Shown piece by piece: positions 1-7,725 of a stretch of 64,000 bases of DNA. Source of the DNA: Metabacillus bambusae (GTDB lineage: Bacteria > Bacillota > Bacilli > Bacillales > Bacillaceae); NCBI RefSeq assembly GCF_017497975.1, contig NZ_JAGDEL010000013.1, forward strand, positions 96,368 to 160,367, given 5' to 3'. Position 1 is the stretch's first letter. Every line of letters begins with the position of its first letter. Under the pieces are notes generated by a model, which was given only the letters and a program-made list of their open reading frames with translations, was not told the origin of the DNA and searched no databases. The position numbers were made by a program, and so were the translations under genes.

Positions 1-31
1 GAATTTTGATCCAGCTTTTAAAAAAGATAAT

Positions 32-1330
32 TCATGAATCTGTATCAGAAGGAGGAAAAGAAATCGCTAATATTTGCTTGCTGTCAATGACGACAACATT
101 CCCGTCAGAATGTCTAAATGATGAGAGATCTGTTTGTTGATCATAATTGACAAATGTTTGGACTAGGATCTGCTGACCTCTAACAGTTACTGAGCTTACT
201 GCTTTGCCTGGTGGTAAATTCTGCAATAATTGCACAACTGCACTTTGTGATGATTGCAGCAAATCTAATGCCTCAATTTGACGCTTAGACAGATCTTCAA
301 GTTGAGAATTTAATTGATCTTGATCACTACCCCTCCGTTGTTCAAACTCATCCTGATTCGTGGTTAATTTGCTTACTTCAGTAAGAACATCATTTACATA
401 TTTCCCTTCTCTTTCCTTATGTTCTTCCTTCATACTTTGCAATGTATCGATTATCGTTGCTAATTCCGCTTTTTGATTTTCTTCGGATGCAATTTGCATA
501 TCCTTTATTGTATACAAGGAGGATAACAAGTTTTTCAGCTGCTCTAGATTGATATCATAGTGATCTGCTTGCTTCTCCTTTATATTTTCTACGTTTTCCG
601 CCAATTGTTTCATTTCATCTTGTGTATTGAGAACATCGGTTTTATGTTGATTCAATAAACTACTGATTCTAGAAACAACTTCTTCAACTTTTTCTTCCTG
701 GTTTTTCTCTGTATTAGTAAGTAATGAGTTAAGGTTTTGTACTTCTTGCTTTATTGATTGTTCATTCGCTTTTAACATTTCCTTCATTTCACTAATATGA
801 TTCACATTTTGTTGATTTTCATTTTGCAATTGTTGATCTAATGCATTCATAGATTTGTTTACTTCCTGAATAATCGCTTGCTCATTCGCTTTTAACATTT
901 CCTTCATATTTCTTATGTTATGAGAAATCTGTTTATTTTCTTGTTGAATTTGTTGGTCGAATGCTTTTCTAGAAGTATTCAGCTCTTGTAATAAGGAGTA
1001 AATCCGATCTTGAGCATTCCCTTGTTTTAAATTCATTTGCAGCTGATACTGATTTAAATCCTGAATCGATTTTGCATTTCGCTTATTTTCCGTCATTTGT
1101 GACATTTTGAACTCATTAATCGATTGTATTATCAAATGATTGTTTTGATTGACCTGAAACGTATGTTGATTTAACTTGCAAAGCTGTTCTAATGCTTCTT
1201 TATTAACTTCCTCTAGCTTCTCAATATAAGTGACAAATTTATTATGGTGACAATAGCCCAGGTTATGAGTTTTTATCACCTTTCTATTAGAGAAAATTAT
1301 CGGGTCGGCACATTTATTAAAATAGATCAT
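32..1330 (-). CDS. Coiled-coil protein with a C-terminal small beta-rich domain; candidate spore-surface protein
   Basis: I do not recognise a named family. Most of the protein is charged and Gln/Glu/Lys/Asn-rich with predicted coiled coil. It contains a tandem 40-residue repeat, each copy carrying MKEMLKANEQ. The last 55 or so residues are beta-rich (LPPGK, then TFVNYDQQT, then DSKQILAISF) and resemble the small protein encoded divergently at 1583. There is no signal peptide. The chosen ATG at 1330 has GAGG five bases upstream; in-frame ATGs at 1348 and 1381 lack a ribosome binding site and would add 6 or 17 residues. A spore-surface role is inferred from the divergent SigK-type promoter and the CgeB-like neighbour, not from the sequence itself. 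Confidence 0.7.
   Translation of the reverse strand: MIYFNKCADPIIFSNRKVIKTHNLGYCHHNKFVTYIEKLEEVNKEALEQLCKLNQHTFQVNQNNHLIIQSINEFKMSQMTENKRNAKSIQDLNQYQLQMNLKQGNAQDRIYSLLQELNTSRKAFDQQIQQENKQISHNIRNMKEMLKANEQAIIQEVNKSMNALDQQLQNENQQNVNHISEMKEMLKANEQSIKQEVQNLNSLLTNTEKNQEEKVEEVVSRISSLLNQHKTDVLNTQDEMKQLAENVENIKEKQADHYDINLEQLKNLLSSLYTIKDMQIASEENQKAELATIIDTLQSMKEEHKEREGKYVNDVLTEVSKLTTNQDEFEQRRGSDQDQLNSQLEDLSKRQIEALDLLQSSQSAVVQLLQNLPPGKAVSSVTVRGQQILVQTFVNYDQQTDLSSFRHSDGNVVVIDSKQILAISFPPSDTDS
716..955 (-). repeat. Tandem 120-nt duplication inside the coiled-coil gene
   Basis: Two adjacent 40-codon units encode near-identical coiled-coil segments, each with the motif MKEMLKANEQ followed by a QEV motif. 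The DNA of the two copies is also very similar, so the duplication looks fairly recent. Confidence 0.75.
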
Positions 1331-1516
1331 TTCATCCTCATACCCCATTATTTTTTTTATCAATATCAGCATATGTACCATAAAAAAAATTGTTATTCTT
1401 TTTGTTTTGATTATTAGTACTATCAGAAATTGAACGACACCAGTTGCTTATATAAAAAAACATGTTAAACCCAGTACTTTTTTACTATTTTTTACAACTT
1501 CTAAACTATTTCACTG

Positions 1517-1544
1517 TACAAAACATTTTCCTTCACATATTTTA
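1517..1544 (+). promoter_or_regulatory. SigK-type promoter (late mother-cell)
   Basis: A -35 TACA at 1517-1520 and a -10 CATATTTTA at 1536-1544 are 15 bases apart. This matches the SigK consensus (mACm, about 15-16 bases, CATANNNTA). The site is about 40 bases upstream of the TTG start at 1583. No start-site data are available. Confidence 0.6.
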
Positions 1545-1582
1545 TCCTGTGTTTATAAAAATTTCGAAGGAGTGGAAACAAA

Positions 1583-1822
1583 TTGAGTCATAATAATGGA
1601 ACACAACCAACTGGAATTGGGTCAGTTCTAGACGATCTTTTACCAGGTCAGATCATTACTGTTACAATGGATTCCGGCGATACAATTGGACCAGCACGAT
1701 TTGTAACCTTTAATAGTGCAACAGGCCTTCTTACATTAATTGAATTAGGTACTGTTACACCAGGTGATGAAGTTACTGTAATAGTTGTTGCAAGTAAAAT
1801 CGAATCAATTAGATTCGAATAA
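1583..1822 (+). CDS. Small 79-residue beta-rich protein, probably spore surface
   Basis: This short protein starts at TTG behind GAAGGAGTGG. Its alternating pattern (LLPGQIITVTMDSGD, ARFVTFNSATGLLTLIEL, KIESIRF) suggests a single small beta-barrel domain of the Sm/SH3 kind. The same pattern ends the divergent coiled-coil protein at 32-1330. It has no signal peptide or membrane segment. It lies behind a SigK-type promoter and only 9 bases before a CgeB-like glycosyltransferase, so the two are probably co-transcribed late in sporulation. It could be a surface anchor or a glycosylation target of its neighbour; both are inferences. Confidence 0.75.
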   Translation: MSHNNGTQPTGIGSVLDDLLPGQIITVTMDSGDTIGPARFVTFNSATGLLTLIELGTVTPGDEVTVIVVASKIESIRFE

Positions 1823-1831
1823 CTATCAGGG

Positions 1832-2794
1832 ATGAAATTTCTTTATATTAAATCGGGGTATAATGGAATCTACCCCTTTTTTGATCAGTGGATTGAAGAT
1901 GCCGCCAAAAAGAAAGAGGTCTTAGTAGATTCCCTTTCTCCAAAGATTAACCCATTAGATTTGCATACAATTTTACTTTCTTCAAAACCTAGCTTCGTTC
2001 TGATTATGATAGGAGATAGAATACCTTTTTCATTACTAAATGTGATCAAGGAAAATGACATCCCGATTGTTATTTGGTTTACAGAGGATCCCTTTTATAT
2101 CGATATAAGCTTGAAGGTTCTTCCATTTGCAGATCATATTCTATCAATAGATGAGTCAGCATGTAAATATTATCAATCATTAGGCTATAGAAATATCCAC
2201 CATTTCCCATTAGCAACAAATAAAGAAATTTTTAAACCCCTCAATCTAAAAAAAGAAATCGATTTATTAATGATAGGATACCCATATCCAAATCGAATTC
2301 ATTTAGTTGAATATTTATTGAATCATACAGAATATTCACTGACACTCATTGGGGAGAAATGGAGGAAATTTTTAAAGGTTAATCGTCATAAAAATCAAAG
2401 ACTTCAGCTTATTAATCGTTGGATGAATCCTGAAGAAGTAAATCAATTTTACAATCAGGCGAAAATCATCTTAAATCCTCATAGAGAATTTTCTTTTAGA
2501 CTAAATAAAAATACACATCATATAAAAAATAGTAGTATTAATAATCGATTTTTTGATATTTACGCTAGTGGAGGTTTTCAATTAATTAATCACACTGTAA
2601 CTCCTCCTAAAAATTGCAGTGATGGATCTATATTTTATTATGAAAATGAAAAAGACTGTGTCAAAAAGATACATGACTACATGGGTGATCATACACTAAG
2701 ACATGATATTGCTAATCTAGCATATTTATCCACACAGTCTGAACATACCTTTGAAAAAAGGATTGAACAATTACTTGAAGTAGTTAAAGGTTGA
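1832..2794 (+). CDS. CgeB-like spore-maturation glycosyltransferase
   Basis: The protein is 320 residues, close to B. subtilis CgeB (about 317). It has the CgeB-family two-domain layout: an N-terminal Rossmann half with IVIWFTEDPF and a C-terminal GT-B half with the pattern YNQAKIILNPH, then NNRFFDIYASGGFQL, as in glycosyltransferases that bind a nucleotide sugar. The family is thought to add sugars to the outermost spore layer. The start lies 9 bases after the upstream stop and has only a weak AGGG, so translation is probably coupled. A two-gene unit of a small protein plus CgeB recalls the B. subtilis cgeAB operon, which is controlled by SigK and GerE. The donor sugar and target are unknown. 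Confidence 0.8.
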   Translation: MKFLYIKSGYNGIYPFFDQWIEDAAKKKEVLVDSLSPKINPLDLHTILLSSKPSFVLIMIGDRIPFSLLNVIKENDIPIVIWFTEDPFYIDISLKVLPFADHILSIDESACKYYQSLGYRNIHHFPLATNKEIFKPLNLKKEIDLLMIGYPYPNRIHLVEYLLNHTEYSLTLIGEKWRKFLKVNRHKNQRLQLINRWMNPEEVNQFYNQAKIILNPHREFSFRLNKNTHHIKNSSINNRFFDIYASGGFQLINHTVTPPKNCSDGSIFYYENEKDCVKKIHDYMGDHTLRHDIANLAYLSTQSEHTFEKRIEQLLEVVKG

Positions 2795-2842
2795 TAGATA
2801 CAGAAAAAACTTGCTAATTCTAATTGGAAGACTGACAACATA

Positions 2843-3481
2843 ATTTAGTGAGACAAAATAAAACACCTACGTAAATGTTACACCGTAATCAAGTACATTT
2901 ATCGGAGGTGTTTTTGCGTAGGCAAAAATGTGTATAGAAGTTATATTAATGGGCAGTTGTAAGAGACAAACTAGAAGGTAAACCAAAGAAATCGTGAAAA
3001 AGGTATAATATCAAGAATGAATTGCAAGTAAAGGCTTAGATGGAATGGAACAGGAAGGGCGAGATCTATCGATTGGATCAACCGATCAAGAGCATGAACC
3101 AGAGTACGCTTGCGAAAATGAACCTATCAACAACTAGGTTACCCACTTTTAAACGAATAAAAGCTAAAAAAAGTATTTAGCGATGAAAAAGGAGTGGATA
3201 ATAGATTAATTTTAAATCTAGTGAGGCAACTGCGTAAAAAGTATATCCAGAAGAAAAAATTCTTTGGACAACGCAGTTATTGAATCGATTCTAATTTGAA
3301 ATAAAGGAATTTCAGTATTGTAAATTTAAATCTTAAGAAAATCTAGAAATCGTATCTAAAATTGATGAATATATTTATCACTATAACGAAGAAAGAATTG
3401 AAGAAAAATTAGGCTACTTCACTTCAAAAGAATTCGGACTTTTAGCAGCCTAATGAGTGTTTTATATGTGTCTTTATAGCT
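2843..3481 (+). mobile_element. Decayed IS3-family (IS150-like) insertion sequence
   Basis: Imperfect terminal inverted repeats are visible: GAGACAAAATAAAACAC near 2851, and its counterpart read backwards from about 3475 (AAGACACATATAAAACAC). A left-end hairpin (ACACCT/AGGTGT with AAATGT/ACATTT) lies at 2863-2914. Between the ends are broken pieces of OrfA (KAWMEWNRKGEIYRLDQP, near 3033-3090) and OrfB (LDNAVIESI near 3266-3292, then EYIYHYNEERIEEKLGYFTS near 3367-3426), all interrupted by stops and frameshifts. The catalytic core is missing, so the element is dead. It separates the cgeB-like gene from the sugar cassette. Confidence 0.75.
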
Positions 3482-3531
3482 TGGTAAGTTCAGACCTTAT
3501 TTGTTACTTCTTAAAATAATTTCGGCAGCAT

Positions 3532-3561
3532 AAAAAAGTGTCAGAGAATCTGACACTTTTT
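3532..3561 (-). terminator. Rho-independent terminator after the sugar cassette
   Basis: AAAAAGTGTCAGA and TCTGACACTTTTT pair around a GAA loop, with a T-run on each strand. It lies just downstream of the aminotransferase stop. Confidence 0.85.
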
Positions 3562-3566
3562 GTCTA

Positions 3567-4856
3567 TTAACGAATTTTAAATAGTGGAGTTAATGGTTGA
3601 CATTTGAGGTATTTATCCACTTTTGATTCATGTACAGCCTTCTTTAATATAGCAAATACTTCATCATAGGTTGAAAGTAATTGATTAATATCACTTTTTG
3701 AATGTGAATAGCTTATATTATGTGTCCCGAGTGTTAAAATGCCTCTTGCAAATACCTCTTGTAAAAATAACGTTTTAATTTCCCATTGGCTCGTATTATT
3801 CACATCTTTAAACGATAAAAATGACCATGCAGGATGTCCAGATATAGATAAGATATGATCAATATTATGTTTTTTTATTAATTCACGTATGCCATTTAAC
3901 ACAACTTCACCTTGGTTGATTATCGTTTCAATTACAGGTTCATTTTGTAATTTTGACAACGTTGCTAAAGAAGCAGCCAAAGATAATGTTTCTCCACCAA
4001 ATGTAAAGGAATAAAAAATTTCATTCATCAGAGTCATAATCTCTTTTTTTCCAACAACTGCAGAAATAGGATAACCATTTGCCATCCCTTTTCCAAAGGT
4101 TGCAAGATCAGGAGTTACTCCAAAATATTCTTGAGCCCCGCCATTTGCAAATCGGAAACCCGTTACTGTTTCATCAAAAATTAATAGTGCTCCATTTTTA
4201 TGTGTTAGTTCTTTTACCTTTTGTAGAAAATCATTTTCTGGTTTTATAATATTCATTGGCTCTAAAATGACTGCTGCTATTTCGCCTGGATATTTTTGAA
4301 ATAGGTTGTTTAGTGAATTTAAATCATTGTAGATAAATGTGTGTGTCAACTCTTGAGTCGCCTTAGGAACACCTCTATTCCGTGTAGTCGATCCAATAAA
4401 CCAATCTTGCCAACCATGATAACCACAAACAGCAACACGATCTCGGTTCTTGTATGCTCTAGCTAGTCGTATTGCGCCGCTAGTTGCGTCTGACCCATTC
4501 TTTCCAAAACGAACCATTTCTGCACAAGGAACCATATCGACAATTTTTTCTGAAACTTCTACTTCTAATGGATGTGGTAAAGAGAAAATGACTCCTTCCG
4601 ATAATTGTACACGAACAGCGTTTCCTACATCTTGATCATTGTAGCCCAAAGTAACAGCAGCAAGACTATTAATGAAGTCAATATATTCATTGCCATCTAT
4701 ATCCCAAACACGACTCCCATTGCCATTTTTTATAAAGTATGGTGAAACCCCAAAAGGATAATGAACCTTACTTTTACTAAATGTTTGGCTACCTAAGGGA
4801 ATGGTTCTTAAAGCTCTTTCTAACATAAGCTCTGAATGAAAGTACCTACTATTCAT
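3567..4856 (-). CDS. Class III PLP aminotransferase, glutamate-1-semialdehyde aminomutase-like, of a spore sugar cassette
   Basis: This is a fold-type I aminotransferase of 429 residues. The PLP lysine is K256 in FGKGMANG, the cofactor aspartate is D228 in FDETVTGFR, and the phosphate-binding region is GSDATSGAIRLAR from 121. The sequence resembles HemL, but the context (cytidylyltransferase, aldo/keto reductase and acetyltransferase in one operon) argues for sugar amination or a keto-sugar step rather than heme synthesis. It starts two bases after the stop of the cytidylyltransferase gene and has GAGGGATAAAA as ribosome binding site. From memory, single-chain fusions of these two enzyme types occur in other bacteria, which would support a joint pathway. 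The substrate is unknown. Confidence 0.8.
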   Translation of the reverse strand: MNSRYFHSELMLERALRTIPLGSQTFSKSKVHYPFGVSPYFIKNGNGSRVWDIDGNEYIDFINSLAAVTLGYNDQDVGNAVRVQLSEGVIFSLPHPLEVEVSEKIVDMVPCAEMVRFGKNGSDATSGAIRLARAYKNRDRVAVCGYHGWQDWFIGSTTRNRGVPKATQELTHTFIYNDLNSLNNLFQKYPGEIAAVILEPMNIIKPENDFLQKVKELTHKNGALLIFDETVTGFRFANGGAQEYFGVTPDLATFGKGMANGYPISAVVGKKEIMTLMNEIFYSFTFGGETLSLAASLATLSKLQNEPVIETIINQGEVVLNGIRELIKKHNIDHILSISGHPAWSFLSFKDVNNTSQWEIKTLFLQEVFARGILTLGTHNISYSHSKSDINQLLSTYDEVFAILKKAVHESKVDKYLKCQPLTPLFKIR

Positions 4857-4858
4857 TT

Positions 4859-5617
4859 TTATCCCTCTTTTTTTATTTCTAATAATGAATGATTATATCC
4901 TTCGTTTCTTCCAATATGTTTATTTAGATTTTTTAACTCTTGGTTTTCATCTAAATAATTCAAAATATCATGTATCGTAAATATTGTCTCACTACAATAA
5001 AGCGCTTCATATATCTTAACAACTAGCTCGTAATCTACTTTTTCGTCTACAGTCCAACGCAAATTAGAAAGATCTAGATCATTTTTATAACTACCTAAAC
5101 TAAAAAACTCCCTATTTTCATAAATATAAGGTGTCACATGCTCCATTTGATGTTGCAGATCAGCATTTTCCCAAGCCTTCTTTAAGCTTAAAAACTGGAA
5201 AACTTCAATATCTAATCCATCAGGAAATGTTGGCTCTAATGTATTACTCGTATAATGAAATTGATGATCTAAATGGTACTTTATGATTTTATTTATTAAT
5301 TCGGGGTCAATAAGAGGACAGTCACCAGTAAGACGAACGACGTGTTCAGGGGAAAAAGGTTTTGCTGCCTTATAAAAGCGATCCAAGACATTATCAAGAC
5401 TCCCTCGAAAACTCAAAATATTGTTTTCAAGACATAATTGTGCGATTGGATCATCTGAAGGTTCTTCACTCGTAGCGATAACAAGCTGATCAATTAGACT
5501 AGCACACTTTACTCTCTCTATTTGCCGCAGCAGCATTGGGACTCCTAAGATTGGCTTTAACACTTTTCCTGGAAATCTCTTCGAACTCATTCTTGCCTGT
5601 ATAATAGCTAATATCAT
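4859..5617 (-). CDS. SpsF-like cytidylyltransferase (spore coat polysaccharide type)
   Basis: The N-terminus ILAIIQARMSSKRFPGKVLK is the nucleotide-binding signature of the KdsB/NeuA/SpsF cytidylyltransferase family; VRLTGDCPLIDPE supplies metal-binding acidic residues. At about 252 residues it is the length of SpsF. The enzyme should activate an acidic or otherwise unusual sugar as its CMP derivative for transfer to the cell or spore surface. I chose ATG 5617, nine bases after AAAGGAG; a GTG two codons upstream (5623) is also possible. It is the third gene of the four-gene operon. Confidence 0.82.
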   Translation of the reverse strand: MILAIIQARMSSKRFPGKVLKPILGVPMLLRQIERVKCASLIDQLVIATSEEPSDDPIAQLCLENNILSFRGSLDNVLDRFYKAAKPFSPEHVVRLTGDCPLIDPELINKIIKYHLDHQFHYTSNTLEPTFPDGLDIEVFQFLSLKKAWENADLQHQMEHVTPYIYENREFFSLGSYKNDLDLSNLRWTVDEKVDYELVVKIYEALYCSETIFTIHDILNYLDENQELKNLNKHIGRNEGYNHSLLEIKKEG

Positions 5618-5635
5618 TTTCACAATCTCCTTTAG

Positions 5636-6529
5636 CTATATCTCCCAATTAACCGGGTTAATAATCGATTCATCACTTATAGCAAATCTACTCATATCAC
5701 AACCTGGCCAAGCACTGTTTAACATTAAAATATTTTCTTTAAGCTGCTTGACTGTTTCAACCCCAACTATGATGTGATCTATTTCCTCAAGCTGATTCAA
5801 AAATCCTAATGCTGCTTGAATAGGTGATAAACCATATGAATGTATAAACTCATGGTATTCTTCAATCTTGTCTTTTATTTTATAAAAATAAGGCTTAATA
5901 TTTTGTTTATTCTTTACCAATAATCCCTGTAAAAATACAGATCTAGCATGTATTTCAATATTTTTCTCTTTCATTCTTTTTAAATAACCACCCAGAATTA
6001 ATCTCTGATCAAAAACATTTATTGGTATCTGAATAATATCTAGATCAAATTGAGTCAATAGATGCTCTATCTGTCCCCCTGTATATACTGAAACGCCTAT
6101 CTTTTCGACAAGCTTTTCTTCTTTAAGTTCTTGAAGAGCTTTAAAGAGAAATTTCCCATTTTCTTTTAATAGATCATTCGGGTTATGAATTAATATCCCA
6201 TATATAGAGGACTGATTAAGTTTTTCTAAAGAAGAATAAAAAGCGGCTTTTACGTTTAATATGTCTTTGTGTGTTATTTTTTGAGAATTAACATATGGAG
6301 TCTTAGAAATTATTTTAAATGGTTGATCAGCCTTCATACATTTACCTAATACCTCTTCACTATCACCATAAGAAGAAGCAGTATCAATAATTCTTACTCC
6401 TCCTTTATACGCTTCACTTAAAATACTTTCAACTTCATGAATCGTTGGTTTTCCGTAAAGATTAAATAAACCATAATTCATTCCAAATTGTACTGTACCA
6501 ATACCTAATTTAATTGATGTCATCTTCAT
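5636..6529 (-). CDS. Aldo/keto reductase family protein of the sugar cassette
   Basis: This protein has the aldo/keto reductase TIM-barrel pattern: GIGTVQFGMNYG, the catalytic Asp and Tyr in DTASSYGDSEEVLG, Lys in ISKTPY and His in GILIHNPND. It belongs with the reductases that accompany SpsF-like and aminotransferase genes in surface-sugar clusters; an NAD(P)-dependent role on a sugar intermediate is inferred. Its start overlaps the end of the upstream acetyltransferase gene by 20 bases and it has no clear ribosome binding site of its own, so coupled translation is likely. ATG 6523 is an alternative start. Confidence 0.8.
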   Translation of the reverse strand: MKMTSIKLGIGTVQFGMNYGLFNLYGKPTIHEVESILSEAYKGGVRIIDTASSYGDSEEVLGKCMKADQPFKIISKTPYVNSQKITHKDILNVKAAFYSSLEKLNQSSIYGILIHNPNDLLKENGKFLFKALQELKEEKLVEKIGVSVYTGGQIEHLLTQFDLDIIQIPINVFDQRLILGGYLKRMKEKNIEIHARSVFLQGLLVKNKQNIKPYFYKIKDKIEEYHEFIHSYGLSPIQAALGFLNQLEEIDHIIVGVETVKQLKENILMLNSAWPGCDMSRFAISDESIINPVNWEI

Positions 6530-7073
6530 TCACATGTTTTTCTGATAAAAATGAAGGATTAAAACAGCAAATACAAATTTTATCCATTTTTTCACCATTA
6601 ATTAGAAAATGATCCTTTAACCTTGCCTCTTCATGCCAACCTGCTTTCAAAAAGGCCTTTAATGAACCGATATTATTTGAATACATTCCATCTGTTAGTT
6701 TTCTAATATTATATTTTTTAAAGGCAATCTCTTTACCAAGATTTATTGCTTCTGATGCATATCCTTTTCCCCAAGCTTGCATATCACCTATTACAATGGG
6801 CATTCCAGATGTCTTATGCTTCCAATTAATTGGCCCAATCTTTAAATTCCCAATATGCTTATCTGATTCGATCAAGCATATTGCATACATAAAATAGGTA
6901 TTTGTTGTTTTTCCCTTTTCAATGTAATCTCTTACTTCTGTAAAACTTAAATTATTTACTTCCAAAAACTCTGTCACATTTTCATTTTTAAACCATGATA
7001 AATAATTGTCATTTATATCCTTTTCTACTAGCTCCCTAAGATAAATATTTTCACCTTTATAATAAATGGTCAT
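6510..7073 (-). CDS. GNAT-family N-acetyltransferase of the sugar cassette
   Basis: The fold matches RimJ/RimL and PseH-like GNAT enzymes: an N-terminal IYLRELVEKD, a central beta strand HIGNLKIGPI, and the acetyl-CoA loop around MQAWGKGYASEAINLG. It probably acetylates an amino-sugar intermediate, since the next three genes encode a reductase, a cytidylyltransferase and an aminotransferase. GGAGG lies eight bases before ATG 7073, which I prefer over the ATG at 7088 that overlaps this ribosome binding site. It is the first gene of the operon. Confidence 0.78.
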   Translation of the reverse strand: MTIYYKGENIYLRELVEKDINDNYLSWFKNENVTEFLEVNNLSFTEVRDYIEKGKTTNTYFMYAICLIESDKHIGNLKIGPINWKHKTSGMPIVIGDMQAWGKGYASEAINLGKEIAFKKYNIRKLTDGMYSNNIGSLKAFLKAGWHEEARLKDHFLINGEKMDKICICCFNPSFLSEKHVNEDDIN

Positions 7074-7110
7074 TATCATTTCCTCCATAAAAATAGTAAC
7101 GAATAGAAAA

Positions 7111-7135
7111 AACTATTATCATTGTAATAATAGTT
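7111..7135. promoter_or_regulatory. Perfect 9-bp inverted repeat upstream of the GNAT gene
   Basis: AACTATTAT and ATAATAGTT flank a seven-base loop, about 40 bases upstream of the operon's first start codon. It lacks a T-run, so an operator or an mRNA 5' hairpin is as likely as a terminator. Confidence 0.4.
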
Positions 7136-7618
7136 GATCCTATTACAACCTTTAGATCTCTTCCTACATTCAATAATTAAACGTAGTAACACTCATCACT
7201 TAATTGAGCAAAAACCTTATTGATCCCTATTTGTTGGTACTATATTTTATACTCCAATAATAGCCCTATATTTCACTTTATTGGTTCAATCATATGTGCT
7301 AAGTTGTTTTGTTTCCTTTTTATTGGTATCTCTATTAATCAAAAATTTCAACGTTTGGCAATTCCCTTGATACTCTGTCTACTAATAATATCTTGCATAA
7401 TATTCCTATGTTTGTTCATTAGATATTGTGAAATATTTGGAAGCGGATTTTTCAGATATTTAATATTTACAATTTTTTCATTCTCTGATCTTAACAGAAA
7501 GGAGACCTTATTTGATAATAACACCTATGATTCTTAATAAGTACGCTACCTAATATGGTTATTTCCACTTTTTGGTATATCCACTTATTCAATTGTTGCT
7601 TACCTTTTATCAACACAA

Positions 7619-7652
7619 AAAAGAAACTGCCAATAAATGACAGTTTCTTTTT
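7619..7652 (-). terminator. ppc: ppc terminator
   Basis: AAAAAGAAACTG and CAGTTTCTTTTT pair around CCAATAAATGA. It has T-runs on both strands and lies about 75 bases beyond the ppc stop. Confidence 0.8.
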
Positions 7653-7658
7653 GGGTTT

Positions 7659-7702
7659 AGCTGTTTTCGCAAACTTTGTTGCTATTAACCAAGTAATGCG
7701 GT
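7659..7702 (-). repeat. Terminal fragment of the MITE-like repeat (family A)
   Basis: On the minus strand this reads ACCGCATTACTTGG, then AGCAACAAAGTTTGCGAAAACAGC, matching the right end of the full copies at 23971, 35373 and 54190. Similarity stops abruptly after the GCATTACTTGG block, so only about 44 bases remain. Confidence 0.7.
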
Positions 7703-7725
7703 CTGGAGCCTTGTGTTTTAACTGA

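Larger units (their letters stand above)
7089..7725. other. 637-base interval between the sugar cassette and ppc
   Basis: I see no supportable gene. It holds a perfect inverted repeat upstream of the GNAT gene (7111-7135), an AT-rich open frame from a TTG at 7220 with hydrophobic coding potential but no ribosome binding site, the ppc terminator (7619-7652) and a fragment of the MITE-like repeat (7659-7702). Confidence 0.6.

Noticed and set aside
3567..4856. Heme-pathway hemL (glutamate-1-semialdehyde aminomutase)
   Set aside because: The catalytic residues fit the family, but its place in a sugar operon and no other hem genes nearby argue against a heme role.
7220..7537. 105-codon open frame with hydrophobic translation on the plus strand
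   Set aside because: It starts at TTG without a ribosome binding site, lies in very AT-rich DNA where hydrophobic frames arise by chance, and matches no family I know.
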